This document shows positions 48,078 to 57,232 of a stretch of DNA of 64,000 nt, piece by piece. The notes under the pieces are model-generated. The model was given only the letters and a program-made list of their open reading frames with translations, was not told the origin of the DNA and ran no database searches. Origin of the DNA: Leptolyngbyaceae cyanobacterium JSC-12 (lineage in GTDB: Bacteria; Cyanobacteriota; Cyanobacteriia; Leptolyngbyales; Leptolyngbyaceae); assembly GCA_000309945.1 (NCBI GenBank), contig CM001633.1:2816199-2880198 (forward strand), given 5' to 3'. Position numbers and translations under genes: made by a program. Position 1 is the first letter of the stretch; each line of letters opens with the position of its first letter.

Positions 48078-48741
48078 CTCTTTGCAATCTACAGACTCCC
48101 TCACCGAATCAACTCAGAGCTTGACCAGTGCACAGTACAAGCAAAAGATGCAGCGCCGCAAAGCAGTTCAGGAGCAACGCCTGGCAGATATGACAACCGA
48201 GAAAGGGTTGGTGATTGTACACACAGGCAATGGCAAAGGGAAAACAACAGCAGCTTTAGGCATGGTGCTGCGATCTCTGGGGCATGGGCATCGAGTAGCG
48301 ATTGTGCAGTTCATCAAAGGAGCCTGGGAACCAGCTGAAAAAGCCGCCTTTGCCCCGTGGACAGTAGCTCAAGACAACCAGCCACCCCAGCTAGAATTTC
48401 ATGCGATGGGCGAGGGCTTTACCTGGGAAACCCAAGATCGCGATCGCGATACCCAACTGGCACAAACTGCCTGGACAAAAGCCCTTTCCTTTCTCACCCA
48501 TGCTGATATAAAGCTCACATTGCTGGATGAAATCAACGTCGCCCTTAAACTGGGTTACCTCACCCCCGAACAGGTCCTTACCGGATTGCAGCAAAAACCT
48601 GCCACTTCCCACGTTATCCTAACTGGGCGCGGTGCTCCTCCAGCCCTGATCAACTATGCCGACCTCGTCACCGAAATGACCCTGATTAAACACCCCTTCC
48701 GAGAACAAGGCATCAAAGCTCAACCTGGCATCGAATTCTAA
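48070..48741 (+). CDS. cobO: cob(I)yrinic acid a,c-diamide adenosyltransferase
   Basis: CobO/BtuR-type corrinoid adenosyltransferase, attaching the 5'-deoxyadenosyl group during cobalamin synthesis or salvage. The P-loop [28 protein letters not shown], the [11 protein letters not shown] stretch and [13 protein letters not shown] are intact. The N-terminal extension of about 30 residues is polar. 223 residues is slightly long. It is followed after 32 bp by pyrR. Confidence 0.95.
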   Translation: MNDSLQSTDSLTESTQSLTSAQYKQKMQRRKAVQEQRLADMTTEKGLVIVHTGNGKGKTTAALGMVLRSLGHGHRVAIVQFIKGAWEPAEKAAFAPWTVAQDNQPPQLEFHAMGEGFTWETQDRDRDTQLAQTAWTKALSFLTHADIKLTLLDEINVALKLGYLTPEQVLTGLQQKPATSHVILTGRGAPPALINYADLVTEMTLIKHPFREQGIKAQPGIEF

Positions 48742-48773
48742 TTTATCTCCCTCCTTCCCCCTCTTCTGTCCCT

Positions 48774-49310
48774 ATGTCTAATGAAGCGATCGAAATCCTC
48801 TCTGCCGAAGAAGTCCGCCGTACTCTTACCCGCCTTGCCTCTGAAGTAATCGAGCGGTCTGGTGATTTATCGCAACTGGTATTGCTGGGGGTGTTTACCC
48901 GTGGGGTGCCGCTGGCCCATATGCTGGCCAAACAGATTGAATTGTTGGAACAGGTGCAGGTGCCATTGGGCGCGATCGATATTACGTTTTACCGGGATGA
49001 CCTAGACACCATTGGCATTCGCACTCCCAACAAAACTGACATTCCTTTTGACTTGTCCGGTAAAACCGTGGTGCTTGTAGATGACGTGATTTTCAAAGGA
49101 CGCACTGCCCGCGCTGCCTTGGAAGCTGTCAAAGACTATGGCAGACCTGCCCTGATTCGTCTGGCAGTGCTAGTTGATCGCGGACACCGAGAACTTCCCA
49201 TCCACCCAGACTTTACTGGAAAACTGCTGCCTACTGCCAAAGAAGAAACCGTGAAAGTGTATGTGCAAGACGTAGATGGGCGAGACGGAGTGGAACTTTT
49301 GAAATCTTGA
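48774..49310 (+). CDS. pyrR: PyrR bifunctional regulator/uracil phosphoribosyltransferase
   Basis: A 178-residue phosphoribosyltransferase with the PRPP loop [20 protein letters not shown], the N-terminal [40 protein letters not shown], and the RNA-binding basic region near [15 protein letters not shown]. In Gram-positive bacteria PyrR attenuates pyr mRNAs. In cyanobacteria the uracil phosphoribosyltransferase role is assumed, and no pyr operon or PyrR-binding leader is seen nearby. Confidence 0.95.
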   Translation: MSNEAIEILSAEEVRRTLTRLASEVIERSGDLSQLVLLGVFTRGVPLAHMLAKQIELLEQVQVPLGAIDITFYRDDLDTIGIRTPNKTDIPFDLSGKTVVLVDDVIFKGRTARAALEAVKDYGRPALIRLAVLVDRGHRELPIHPDFTGKLLPTAKEETVKVYVQDVDGRDGVELLKS

Positions 49311-49367
49311 ATTGAGCATGGGGGTTAGGGTATAGGGTATAGGGTGTAGACTATTGAGTTTCTTTCC

Positions 49368-50408
49368 ATGAACCCATCGGCAGAAACCCAGGTTCGCAAA
49401 GCCGACCATTTGCGCGTGTGCCTGGAGGAAGAGGTGCAGTTTCGGGAAACTTCGAGTGGATTAGAGCACTACCGATTCATTCACTGTTGTTTACCAGAAC
49501 TGGACTTCAACGACGTTGACCTGACTACATGCTTTTTAGGCAAAACGCTGTCCGCGCCATTGCTGATTTCCTCTATGACTGGAGGCACCGACCAGGCTAA
49601 ACTCATCAACTTTCGGTTAGCTGCAGCGGCTCAACAGCATCAATTGGCAATGGGAGTTGGGTCGCAGCGAGTCGCGGTAGAAAATCCAGATGTGGCAATG
49701 ACATTTGCTGTGCGATCGCTAGCACCAGATATTTTGCTGTTCGCCAATATCGGTGCAGTTCAACTGAATTATCAATATGGGCTGGATGAGTGCTGCAAGA
49801 TTGTGGATTCGCTGGAAGCCGACGCCCTAATCCTACATTTGAATGTGCTGCAAGAGTGTGTGCAAACGCAGGGCGATAAAAACTTTCGGGGATTGCTGCA
49901 AAAAATTTCCGCACTATGCCAGAAATTACCAGTTCCAGTCATTGCTAAGGAAGTGGGCAATGGAATTTCCGCCGCCATGGCAAAGCGGTTGATCGAATCT
50001 GGGGTTGCTGTAATTGACGTAGCAGGAGCAGGAGGCACTTCCTGGGCAAAGGTAGAAGGGGAACGAGCAAACGATCTGCGGCAACGACGCCTGGGACAAA
50101 CTTTTGCAGATTGGGGCATTCCCACAGCAGAATGCATTACGGCAGTGCGTGCGATCGCCCCCACGATTCCTTTAATCGCCTCTGGCGGCTTACGCAACGG
50201 CTTGGATGCCGCCAAAGCGATCGCCCTTGGTGCCGATCTTGCAGGCATGGCACTTCCCTTTCTTAAAGCAGCCAACGACTCTGAAGAAACACTTCAAGCT
50301 TTGATTGAAATTCTCAAAGTAGAACTGGCGACCACCTTATTTTGTACAGGGAATGCCACAATTGCAGACTTAAAAACATCTGATGTATTGAGGAGAATAG
50401 AGAAGTAG
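49368..50408 (+). CDS. fni: type 2 isopentenyl-diphosphate delta-isomerase
   Basis: FMN/NADPH-dependent interconversion of IPP and DMAPP, standard in cyanobacteria that use the MEP pathway and lack type I Idi. The 346-residue protein shows [16 protein letters not shown], the conserved MTGG-containing start of the barrel ([15 protein letters not shown]), [40 protein letters not shown] and the C-terminal phosphate loop ([20 protein letters not shown]). The 57-bp spacer from pyrR contains TAGGGTAT short repeats. Confidence 0.96.
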   Translation: MNPSAETQVRKADHLRVCLEEEVQFRETSSGLEHYRFIHCCLPELDFNDVDLTTCFLGKTLSAPLLISSMTGGTDQAKLINFRLAAAAQQHQLAMGVGSQRVAVENPDVAMTFAVRSLAPDILLFANIGAVQLNYQYGLDECCKIVDSLEADALILHLNVLQECVQTQGDKNFRGLLQKISALCQKLPVPVIAKEVGNGISAAMAKRLIESGVAVIDVAGAGGTSWAKVEGERANDLRQRRLGQTFADWGIPTAECITAVRAIAPTIPLIASGGLRNGLDAAKAIALGADLAGMALPFLKAANDSEETLQALIEILKVELATTLFCTGNATIADLKTSDVLRRIEK

Positions 50409-50424
50409 GAACAGAATTAGGATA

Positions 50425-50457
50425 ATTAGTATCAGATTAGTATCAGATTAATATCAG
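50425..50457. repeat. 11-bp tandem repeat, three copies
   Basis: ATTAGTATCAG repeated three times head-to-tail (third copy with one mismatch) in the short spacer between the convergent fni and receiver genes. It is a good candidate for a length-variable marker. No terminator was seen in the spacer. Confidence 0.9.
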
Positions 50458-50472
50458 ACTCATTGATGCCAT

Positions 50473-51096
50473 CTATAGAGCCTGGAAAAAAATCTGATAA
50501 GCAAAGGAGAGATTTAGATCTTGGCATTGCTCTGTTATAAGCTGAGCATCTTCAAATGTATCGACATAAATTTGTAAGCTGCCATTCTCAAAAAATAGTC
50601 GTGGTATTGGTCCAAACAGGAAGCTTATATGATGCAAAAGTCGCAAAAAGTCTTCGTCTAACTGGTTCATTGTCTCTGCAACATCCCAGCGATCATGCTG
50701 CCTGGCAACGTGAGAACCATGGCGTTTGAGTGTTTCAGCGATCGCCGTTTCCAGTTCATCTGCAGTAAACGGTTTTAGCAGAAAGCCGCAGGAGTTCAAC
50801 AGCAGTGATTCATGATCGCGGTCTAATTTTTGACTGGTCATATAAATCACAGGGCAGTTGAGAGCATACAAAATCTGCCATCCAGCCGTAAACACATCCA
50901 TATCACCAGTCAGCGATAGATTCAACAGCACCACATCTGGAACCGTAATCGTTGCGTATTCAATCGCTTTTTCAACGGAGTTAACGATCCCAACAATCGC
51001 GTATCCTTGGCGCCTCAAATCACGAGCAATAATTTCAGCAACACTCAGTGCCCGTTCAGCAATCAACACTTTGACTTGAGAATTTGCTTGTATCAT
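50473..51096 (-). CDS. pseudo-receiver domain protein lacking the phospho-acceptor Asp
   Basis: A 207-residue protein with an N-terminal CheY-like receiver fold (1-120) and a C-terminal domain of about 85 residues of unknown type (VAETMNQLDEDFLRLLHHIS, PRLFFENGSLQIYVDTFEDA). The residue at the phosphorylation position is Asn59 (PDVVLLNLSL instead of D), and the acidic pair at the N-terminus is degraded (IAERA), while the later Thr87 (IYMTSQ) and Lys108 (FLLKPF) remain. It should therefore be a phosphorylation-independent switch or protein-interaction module. No output DNA-binding domain or cognate kinase is adjacent. Confidence 0.85.
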   Translation of the reverse strand: MIQANSQVKVLIAERALSVAEIIARDLRRQGYAIVGIVNSVEKAIEYATITVPDVVLLNLSLTGDMDVFTAGWQILYALNCPVIYMTSQKLDRDHESLLLNSCGFLLKPFTADELETAIAETLKRHGSHVARQHDRWDVAETMNQLDEDFLRLLHHISFLFGPIPRLFFENGSLQIYVDTFEDAQLITEQCQDLNLSFAYQIFFQAL

Positions 51097-51357
51097 CCTG
51101 TTCAGCCTCCACAGCCCGTGTGATAGACAAACCTGCTGGGTGATTCAGCGTTGTTTTTATCAAGGGGGCTTTTCGTTTAACAGTTTTAGATTACAACTGG
51201 CAGGCAAGCGGCTACTTCGTCCATGTCATTCATCTAAGTAGATGAGCTTCCACTGATCCATCCATGATGATCAAATTCTTAACCTTCGTTCAGTAGGATA
51301 AACTCAAAGTCGTTGCCATGCGACCTGCAGTAAAGGCGAGTTAGAAAGCAGACCCCG

Positions 51358-53175
51358 ATGGAGCATTTCACTCATTCGCTCTGGATCAAACTTTCTGACC
51401 AACACCGCTGTTTGGTTAGATGGAGTCTGCCCAGATTGCTTGGGATTGTAACAGGAGCGATCGCGCTAGTGCTGGCTATTAGCTATTTATGGAGAAGTCC
51501 TGCCATGACATCCTCACCCACCCTTCTGACCGATCCATTTTTGCAACTGCCCACTGAGTCATCCGTGCGAGTGGTTTGGTTTACAGAATTTAAGGGAACT
51601 CACCATACTGTCCGCTATGGCAAAGGTTTAGCCCAGAGTGTTCAGGCAAGCACAACCCAACTATACCGGACTCGCGAAGATGCCGATTCCAATCTTGCCA
51701 ATCCGCCCACCCGTCTCACACCCCGCCCCATCTGGCGGCACGAAGCCGAAGTACCAGATTTAGCTGCAGGGAAGCGACTGCCCTACCAGGTTGCTAGTAC
51801 ACGCGAGGATGGTGCGATCGCCACAAGCAAACCCTTTACCCTGGCACCCAAACCCTCTCCTGGTCAAGCGCTCAAGGTACTGCTCACCTCCGATCACCAA
51901 CTCAAGCCAATGGTGGCAGCCAATTTGCAAAAGGTAGCAGAAACTGCTGGCAGGTTGGATCTGGTGCTGCTGGCTGGAGACTTAGTTAACATTCCTGATC
52001 GCGCTTCTGAGTGGTTTGATGATGCCAATGGAGGTGCCTTTTTCCCAGCATTGCAAGGACGTGCCAGCTACGAATTAGAAAAAGACGGAGTCAAAACGCG
52101 CTATACGGGGGCTGAAATTTTACAGCATACACCCATGTATACTGCGATTGGTAATCATGAAGTCATGGGGCGCTATTCTGACACTCAAAGTTTGAATAGT
52201 CAGTATGCCGATGCAGTACCTCGTGCCGTGGCAGAATCAGTCTATTTAGCAAAAAAGCCCTTCCTCAATCCCACAGGCGATCCGCAACTACAAGCCGACT
52301 GGATTAAAAACCAATCTTTTAACACTGATACCTACGAAGCAATTCTATCCCTACCCACCAGCCCAACGGGGGGCAAGCAGTACTATGCCGTGACTTTTGG
52401 AGACATTCGGCTTATCGTACTGTATGTGACTAACGTCTGGCGCACTCCCAGTTTGGCACCAGATGCACGAGGTAAATATCGTGAGCGGGAGCAGGACTTG
52501 AACACTCCCGAAAACTGGGGCTACGGGCAACATATCTTTGAAGCGATCGCCAAAGGCAGCAAACAATACACCTGGCTTGAACAGGAACTCAACAGTCCTG
52601 CATTTCAACAGGCGAAGTATAAAATTGTGATGTTTCACCATCCGCCTCACTCTCTAGGTGAAAATAGCGTTCCTGCGTATACTGATCCCATTCAAATCAT
52701 TGATCGCGATGCATCTGGCGCAATTACAGCAATTCGTTACGAATATCCCCAGCAAAAGGACTACATTCTGCGAGATTTAGTGCCGCTGCTGGAAAAAGCT
52801 GGAGTGCAGTTAGTGTTTTACGGACATTCTCATCTCTGGAATCGGTTTATCAGTCCCAGCGGGATGCACTTTCTGGAAAGCTCAAATGTGGGTAACTCCT
52901 ACGGAGGCTACCTGGGAGCCACGAAGCGGAATGTGCCCACTACCTATCAGGAAGCGTATCCAGCAACCGATAATCCTGGTGGATTACAACCAGTTGTTCC
53001 TGCGATCGCGCCGTTGCTGGATGCCAACGGTCAACCACAACCCTATATTGCTAGCAATGACATTACTGTATTCAGTCTTTTCGACACGGGAACAGGCACT
53101 ATTAGCAGCTATTACTTCGACACGCGCAAGCCCAATTCTCCTGTTGTCAAGTTTGATGAGTTTCGGCTGAAGTAG
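51358..53175 (+). CDS. membrane-anchored purple-acid-phosphatase-like metallophosphoesterase
   Basis: A 605-residue protein with an N-terminal signal anchor (about 24-46, LLGIVTGAIALVLAISYLWR), a fibronectin/PAP N-terminal-like domain (LPTESSVRVVWFTEF) and the calcineurin-like phosphoesterase domain (about 160-530). Metal ligands are visible in order: LTSDHQ, LLAGDLVN, AIGNHEVMG, FHHPPH and FYGHSHLWNR. An insert of about 120 residues precedes the fourth motif. It is probably periplasmic and could supply phosphate from organic phosphates. It is followed by the ClpP-like gene about 160 bp later. Confidence 0.9.
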   Translation: MEHFTHSLWIKLSDQHRCLVRWSLPRLLGIVTGAIALVLAISYLWRSPAMTSSPTLLTDPFLQLPTESSVRVVWFTEFKGTHHTVRYGKGLAQSVQASTTQLYRTREDADSNLANPPTRLTPRPIWRHEAEVPDLAAGKRLPYQVASTREDGAIATSKPFTLAPKPSPGQALKVLLTSDHQLKPMVAANLQKVAETAGRLDLVLLAGDLVNIPDRASEWFDDANGGAFFPALQGRASYELEKDGVKTRYTGAEILQHTPMYTAIGNHEVMGRYSDTQSLNSQYADAVPRAVAESVYLAKKPFLNPTGDPQLQADWIKNQSFNTDTYEAILSLPTSPTGGKQYYAVTFGDIRLIVLYVTNVWRTPSLAPDARGKYREREQDLNTPENWGYGQHIFEAIAKGSKQYTWLEQELNSPAFQQAKYKIVMFHHPPHSLGENSVPAYTDPIQIIDRDASGAITAIRYEYPQQKDYILRDLVPLLEKAGVQLVFYGHSHLWNRFISPSGMHFLESSNVGNSYGGYLGATKRNVPTTYQEAYPATDNPGGLQPVVPAIAPLLDANGQPQPYIASNDITVFSLFDTGTGTISSYYFDTRKPNSPVVKFDEFRLK

Positions 53176-54011
53176 GCGCGATCGCAGTCTCCATTTCCTT
53201 TGAGCCAAGTTTTTTATAAATTTTTTATAAAAATTTGGATTCTTCTATCAGACTCCTAAAATCTCTCAGAACAAAATGATTGCAATAGCAAATGTATTTT
53301 GCTGCTCTATCTCAAAATTGCAGAAAGGACTTTTACCGTGGTCAAGTTGATTCATCAAGTGAGAAGCAAATCTTTTTCTTATATGCTTGCCCTCATGTAT
53401 GGCTTTCCCCTGATTGCAGGACTCAGCCCAGATGCAGTATTTGGGAAAAGTGTGAAAAGATCAATCAAGAATACTCCAGAGCATACTCCCTCCTCTGCTC
53501 CAGAGGCTTGTTCCGGTGAAAATGGCGGCGTTAATGAGTGGTTGCTGAAAGAACGGGTGGTCATGATCAGCGGGGAAATACAGCCTGAAATGGCAGAGAC
53601 GGTGATCCTGCATCTGCTGTACTTGAATGCCCAGGCTCCAGATAAAGAGATTTATGTCTACATCAACTCTGGAGGCGGTGATATTCGCTCAGGGATGGCA
53701 ATCTACGATGTGATGCGTGCGATTCAGTCCGATGTTGTGACGGTGAGCCTGGGGGAAGCTAGTTCGATGGCAAGCATTTTGTTAGCTGGGGGAACGAAAG
53801 GCAAGCGATTGGCGTTGCCAAATGCCAGAATTATGATTCATCAACCCCTCACTGGGAGATATGGTCAAGCGAGCGATGTTGCGATCGCGGCTAAAGAGAT
53901 TTTATATCAAAGAAATACATTGAATCGGTTGCTGGCAGACTTTACAGGGCAATCTCTCAAGCGCATTGAACTGGATACAGATCGTGATTTTTTTATGTCG
54001 GCGCAAGAGGC

Positions 54012-55062
54012 CAGGAGTTACGCAGTTGAGAAAAAAGGGGAGGTGCGGTAGAACCAAGAAATGAATCCACCCAAAGTCAACGAATACGACTACATCAACT
54101 TTCTGATTGCGGCGCAGAAGGCCTATAGCTGCACGGAAGCCGAACGAGTGCAACCGGAGTCTGATAATGCCGCTGCCCATGACGCAATTACTCGGTTGTT
54201 GCATCGACTGGAGCCATCGACTCAGCAGTTGTGGCAAGAAGCGCAGTCGCAAGTACGGTTGCACCAGGGAATTTTAGTGGTAGATGACTCAACGCTCGAC
54301 AAGTGGTATGCCAAGAAGATGGAATTGGTGACTCGGCACTGGTCGGGCAAGCATGGACGGGTAGTGCAAGGCATCAACCTAATTACGCTGCTATGGAGTG
54401 AGGGAGACCGTCACCTTCCGTTGGACTATCGATTTTACGAAAAGGGTGTCGATGGCTCAACCAAAAACGACCACTTCCGCTCGATGCTTGAAACTGCCAA
54501 GGAACGAGGGTTTGCGCCCCGATGTGTGGTGTTTGATAGTTGGTACAGTAGCTTGGAGAACCTTAAGTTGATTCGAGATTATGGTTGGATTTGGTTGACT
54601 CGACTCAAGCGCAATCGGCAGGTCAACCCGGACAATACAGGCAATCGCCCTCTGCATAAGGTCGTGCTTGCGGCGACTGGCACGGTGCTCCATCTCAAAG
54701 GTTATGGGTTCATCAAAGTGTTCAAGATGGTTGCCCCAAACGGTGACATTGATTACTGGGCAACCAATGACCTGGGGATGGGTGAGCTACAACGGCTGCA
54801 ATTTGCCGAGGTTGGTTGGGCAATTGAGGAGTACCATCGCGGACTCAAACAGTGCTGTGGCGTTGAACGGGCGCAGGTTCGCTCAAGTCGTGCCCAGCGC
54901 AATCATGTGGGTTTAGCCATTCGCGCTTTCCTGCGCTTAGAGGTGCACATGTGGACGACAGGTATCAGTTGGTACGAAGCGAAAGCGGCGATCGTCCGGG
55001 ATGCCATTCGCTCCTTTTTAGCGGCTCCTCGTTTCATCCTCAATCCAACTGCGTAATCCCTG
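54012..55062 (+). mobile_element. complete insertion sequence, 1051 bp, with 5-bp target duplication
   Basis: Terminal inverted repeats: CAGGAGTTACGCAGTTG at the left end (54012-54028) and, as reverse complement, CAGGGATTACGCAGTTG at the right end (55046-55062), matching at 15 of 17 positions. Flanking direct repeats GAGGC at 54007-54011 and 55063-55067 are a 5-bp target-site duplication. One transposase gene fills it. The intact ends, duplication and open transposase suggest a fairly recent insertion. IS family is left open: the transposase resembles IS701/IS4-type DDE enzymes, but a 5-bp duplication is not the usual 4 bp of IS701. Confidence 0.93.
54061..55056 (+). CDS. DDE transposase of the insertion sequence
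   Basis: A 331-residue transposase with IS4-superfamily features: first Asp in LVVDDSTLDKWYAKK, GKHGRVVQGINLITLLWSEG, second Asp in VVFDSWYSSLENL, and the Glu in AEVGWAIEEYHRGLKQCCGV with the Y-x-R element. The ATG is 49 bases inside the left inverted repeat, and the stop lies at the inner edge of the right one. No frameshift is present, so it is potentially active. Confidence 0.95.
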   Translation: MNPPKVNEYDYINFLIAAQKAYSCTEAERVQPESDNAAAHDAITRLLHRLEPSTQQLWQEAQSQVRLHQGILVVDDSTLDKWYAKKMELVTRHWSGKHGRVVQGINLITLLWSEGDRHLPLDYRFYEKGVDGSTKNDHFRSMLETAKERGFAPRCVVFDSWYSSLENLKLIRDYGWIWLTRLKRNRQVNPDNTGNRPLHKVVLAATGTVLHLKGYGFIKVFKMVAPNGDIDYWATNDLGMGELQRLQFAEVGWAIEEYHRGLKQCCGVERAQVRSSRAQRNHVGLAIRAFLRLEVHMWTTGISWYEAKAAIVRDAIRSFLAAPRFILNPTA

Positions 55063-55135
55063 GAGGCAAAAACTTATGGAATGATCGACAAGATTGTGGA
55101 AAAGTTACCATCAGCATCCTTTCCCATGCAGCCGT

Positions 55136-55167
55136 GACAAAGCCATGAAAAGACAAAGCCATGAAAA
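55136..55167. repeat. 16-bp perfect tandem duplication
   Basis: GACAAAGCCATGAAAA occurs twice head-to-tail right at the end of the clpP remnant and next to the ftsH terminator. The first copy starts inside the old clpP stop region. It is neutral for coding. Confidence 0.93.
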
Positions 55168-55197
55168 AAGGACAGTCTTTATGAATAGACTTGTCCC
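55164..55197 (-). terminator. terminator of ftsH
   Basis: On the minus strand GGGACAAGTCT pairs with AGACTGTCC (one bulged A) over an eight-base loop and is followed by TTTTTT. It is located about 50 bases beyond the ftsH stop and may also stop the convergent clpP transcript. Confidence 0.85.
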
Positions 55198-55247
55198 TTC
55201 TTCAATCTGCAACGTTCTCAATTGCAAGCGCTGAACTTTATGGATGC

Positions 55248-57122
55248 CTACGCAATAGAAGCCACTCTAACATCACTGTTTGACAGTAAGTCTTGCAACT
55301 CTTCTGCATCGACAGTTTCCTTCTCAACCAGCATTTGCGCCAGTTTATCAAGCACAGCACGGTTCTGAGTCAGCACAGCCTTAGCACGACGATACGCTTG
55401 ATCCACTAAATTGCGAACTTCGTCATCGATCGCAGCGGCAGTTTCTTCGGAGAAATCTCGCTCTGCAGCAATGTCCCGCCCCAGGAACATATTGCCTTGC
55501 TGACGACCCAGTGCGACTGGACCCAAGCGATCGCTCATGCCGAAGCGAGTCACCATTTGCCGAGCCACCCGTGCCACCTGCTGCAGGTCATTAGAAGCTC
55601 CTGTAGTCACTTCCTCTTCACCGAAGACAAGCTCTTCTGCAATCCGACCACCCAGCGCAACTGCCATCTGGTTTTGCAAATAGGAACGAGAGTACAAGCC
55701 AGAATCCATCCGATCTTCACTAGGAGTGAACCAAGTCAACCCACCAGCACGACCCCGCGGAATAATACTAATCTTTTGCACAGGGTCATAATCGGGCATC
55801 AACGCCCCCACCAGAGCATGACCTGCTTCGTGATAAGCTACCAACTCCTTGCGTTTCTCGCTCATCACCCGATCTTTCTTCTCGGGTCCTGCCAGGACGC
55901 GATCAATCGCATCATTGACTTCGTCCATCGAAATTTCGGTAAGGTTACGGCGGGCAGCTAGAATCGCAGCTTCATTCAACAAGTTGGACAAATCTGCCCC
56001 AGTGAACCCAGGAGTCCGACGAGCAATCTTTTCCAAATCCACATCTTTCGCTAGGGTCTTACCACGAGCATGAACCCGCAGAATTTCCAGACGACCCGCA
56101 TAGTCAGGACGATCCACCACCACCTGACGATCAAATCGCCCTGGACGCAGCAGTGCTGCATCCAACACATCAGGACGGTTCGTAGCAGCAATAATGATGA
56201 TGCCAGTGTTGCCTTCGAACCCATCCATTTCAGTCAGCAACTGGTTCAAGGTTTGTTCCCGCTCGTCGTTGCCGCCACCCAAGCCAGCACCCCGTTGACG
56301 ACCAACCGCATCAATTTCATCAATAAACACGATGCAGGGAGCATTGGCCTTAGCCTGCTCAAACAGGTCACGTACACGAGAAGCACCCACACCGACGAAC
56401 ATTTCAACAAACTCAGACCCAGAAATGGAGAAGAAGGGAACCCCTGCTTCACCTGCAACTGCGCGAGCCAGAAGGGTTTTTCCAGTTCCTGGAGGTCCAA
56501 CTAACAGCACACCCTTAGGAATTTTGGCACCAACTGCTGTGAAGCGATCAGCATTCTTCAAGAAATCAACCACTTCATTCAATTCCAGCTTTGCCTGATC
56601 AATCCCTGCTACATCACCAAACGTGACCTGAGTCTGAGGCTCCATTTGTACACGAGCCTTGGACTTGCCAAAGTTCATTGCCTGACTGCCAGGTCCATTT
56701 TGTGCTCGTCGAAGCAGGAAGAACAGACCCACCAACAGCAAAATGGGGAAGAAAAGACTGCTGAGTGCTTTGAACCAGAAATCTCCCCCTTCTGCTTGGG
56801 GCGTCACAACAATATCAACACCATTTTTGGTGAGGATTTCAACCAGTCCGGGGTCACTGGGAGGCAGATTGACAACATATTCCGTATCTCCACTACGGTA
56901 CCGTGCCTGAGAGCGATCTGCACTGATCCGAACTTTGCTGATCTTGGTATTTTCTTCGCCGAGCTTTGGAGGTTTGCCTGACTCAACGCTTCGAATGAAC
57001 TCGCTGTAAGGCACTGAACCTCTAGATGGAGGCTGTCTACCATCAATAAATGCCGTTGCTAGCGAAATGACGACGATCGCCAGCAAGGCGTATAAACCAA
57101 CATTTCTCCACCGCTTATTCAC
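55248..57122 (-). CDS. ftsH: ATP-dependent zinc metalloprotease FtsH
   Basis: Membrane AAA protease; in cyanobacteria FtsH complexes remove damaged photosystem II D1. The 624-residue protein has two N-terminal membrane helices (about 9-26 and 119-138), Walker A GPPGTGKT (209-216), Walker [17 protein letters not shown], the second region of homology [20 protein letters not shown], and the zinc motif HEAGH in [16 protein letters not shown], with the third ligand near [13 protein letters not shown]. It starts at GTG with AGGAGG ten bases upstream. Which of the cyanobacterial FtsH paralogues (1-4) it is cannot be decided here. Confidence 0.97.
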   Translation of the reverse strand: MNKRWRNVGLYALLAIVVISLATAFIDGRQPPSRGSVPYSEFIRSVESGKPPKLGEENTKISKVRISADRSQARYRSGDTEYVVNLPPSDPGLVEILTKNGVDIVVTPQAEGGDFWFKALSSLFFPILLLVGLFFLLRRAQNGPGSQAMNFGKSKARVQMEPQTQVTFGDVAGIDQAKLELNEVVDFLKNADRFTAVGAKIPKGVLLVGPPGTGKTLLARAVAGEAGVPFFSISGSEFVEMFVGVGASRVRDLFEQAKANAPCIVFIDEIDAVGRQRGAGLGGGNDEREQTLNQLLTEMDGFEGNTGIIIIAATNRPDVLDAALLRPGRFDRQVVVDRPDYAGRLEILRVHARGKTLAKDVDLEKIARRTPGFTGADLSNLLNEAAILAARRNLTEISMDEVNDAIDRVLAGPEKKDRVMSEKRKELVAYHEAGHALVGALMPDYDPVQKISIIPRGRAGGLTWFTPSEDRMDSGLYSRSYLQNQMAVALGGRIAEELVFGEEEVTTGASNDLQQVARVARQMVTRFGMSDRLGPVALGRQQGNMFLGRDIAAERDFSEETAAAIDDEVRNLVDQAYRRAKAVLTQNRAVLDKLAQMLVEKETVDAEELQDLLSNSDVRVASIA

Positions 57123-57232
57123 CGGGGTCTGTCCTCCTAGTTATCAAAATGCGGAGCTTTCTATCTATTCTACTGTGTTAACTAATCTTAACGTATTCTC
57201 AGAAAATGGGAAGCCGCAAGGCAACCGTGGAC

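Larger units (their letters stand above)
53338..55137 (+). pseudogene. ClpP-like protease gene interrupted by an insertion sequence
   Basis: The 5' part (53338-54011) encodes a ClpP-type serine protease with the Ser-His-Asp triad visible: GEASSMASILLAGG (Ser), RIMIHQP (His) and ELDTDRDFFMSAQEA (Asp region). Start is the GTG at 53338 with AAAGGA upstream. A signal-peptide-like leader (SFSYMLALMYGFPLIAGL) and a ~25-residue linker precede the protease, unlike standard ClpP. A 1051-bp insertion sequence follows at 54012. Removing it plus one copy of the 5-bp GAGGC duplication joins ...AQEA to KTYGMIDKIVEKLPSASF and a stop at 55137, the expected ClpP C-terminus. As it stands the protein ends nine residues into the element (stop at 54049-54051), losing its last ~24 residues including the handle-helix end. 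Confidence 0.9.
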
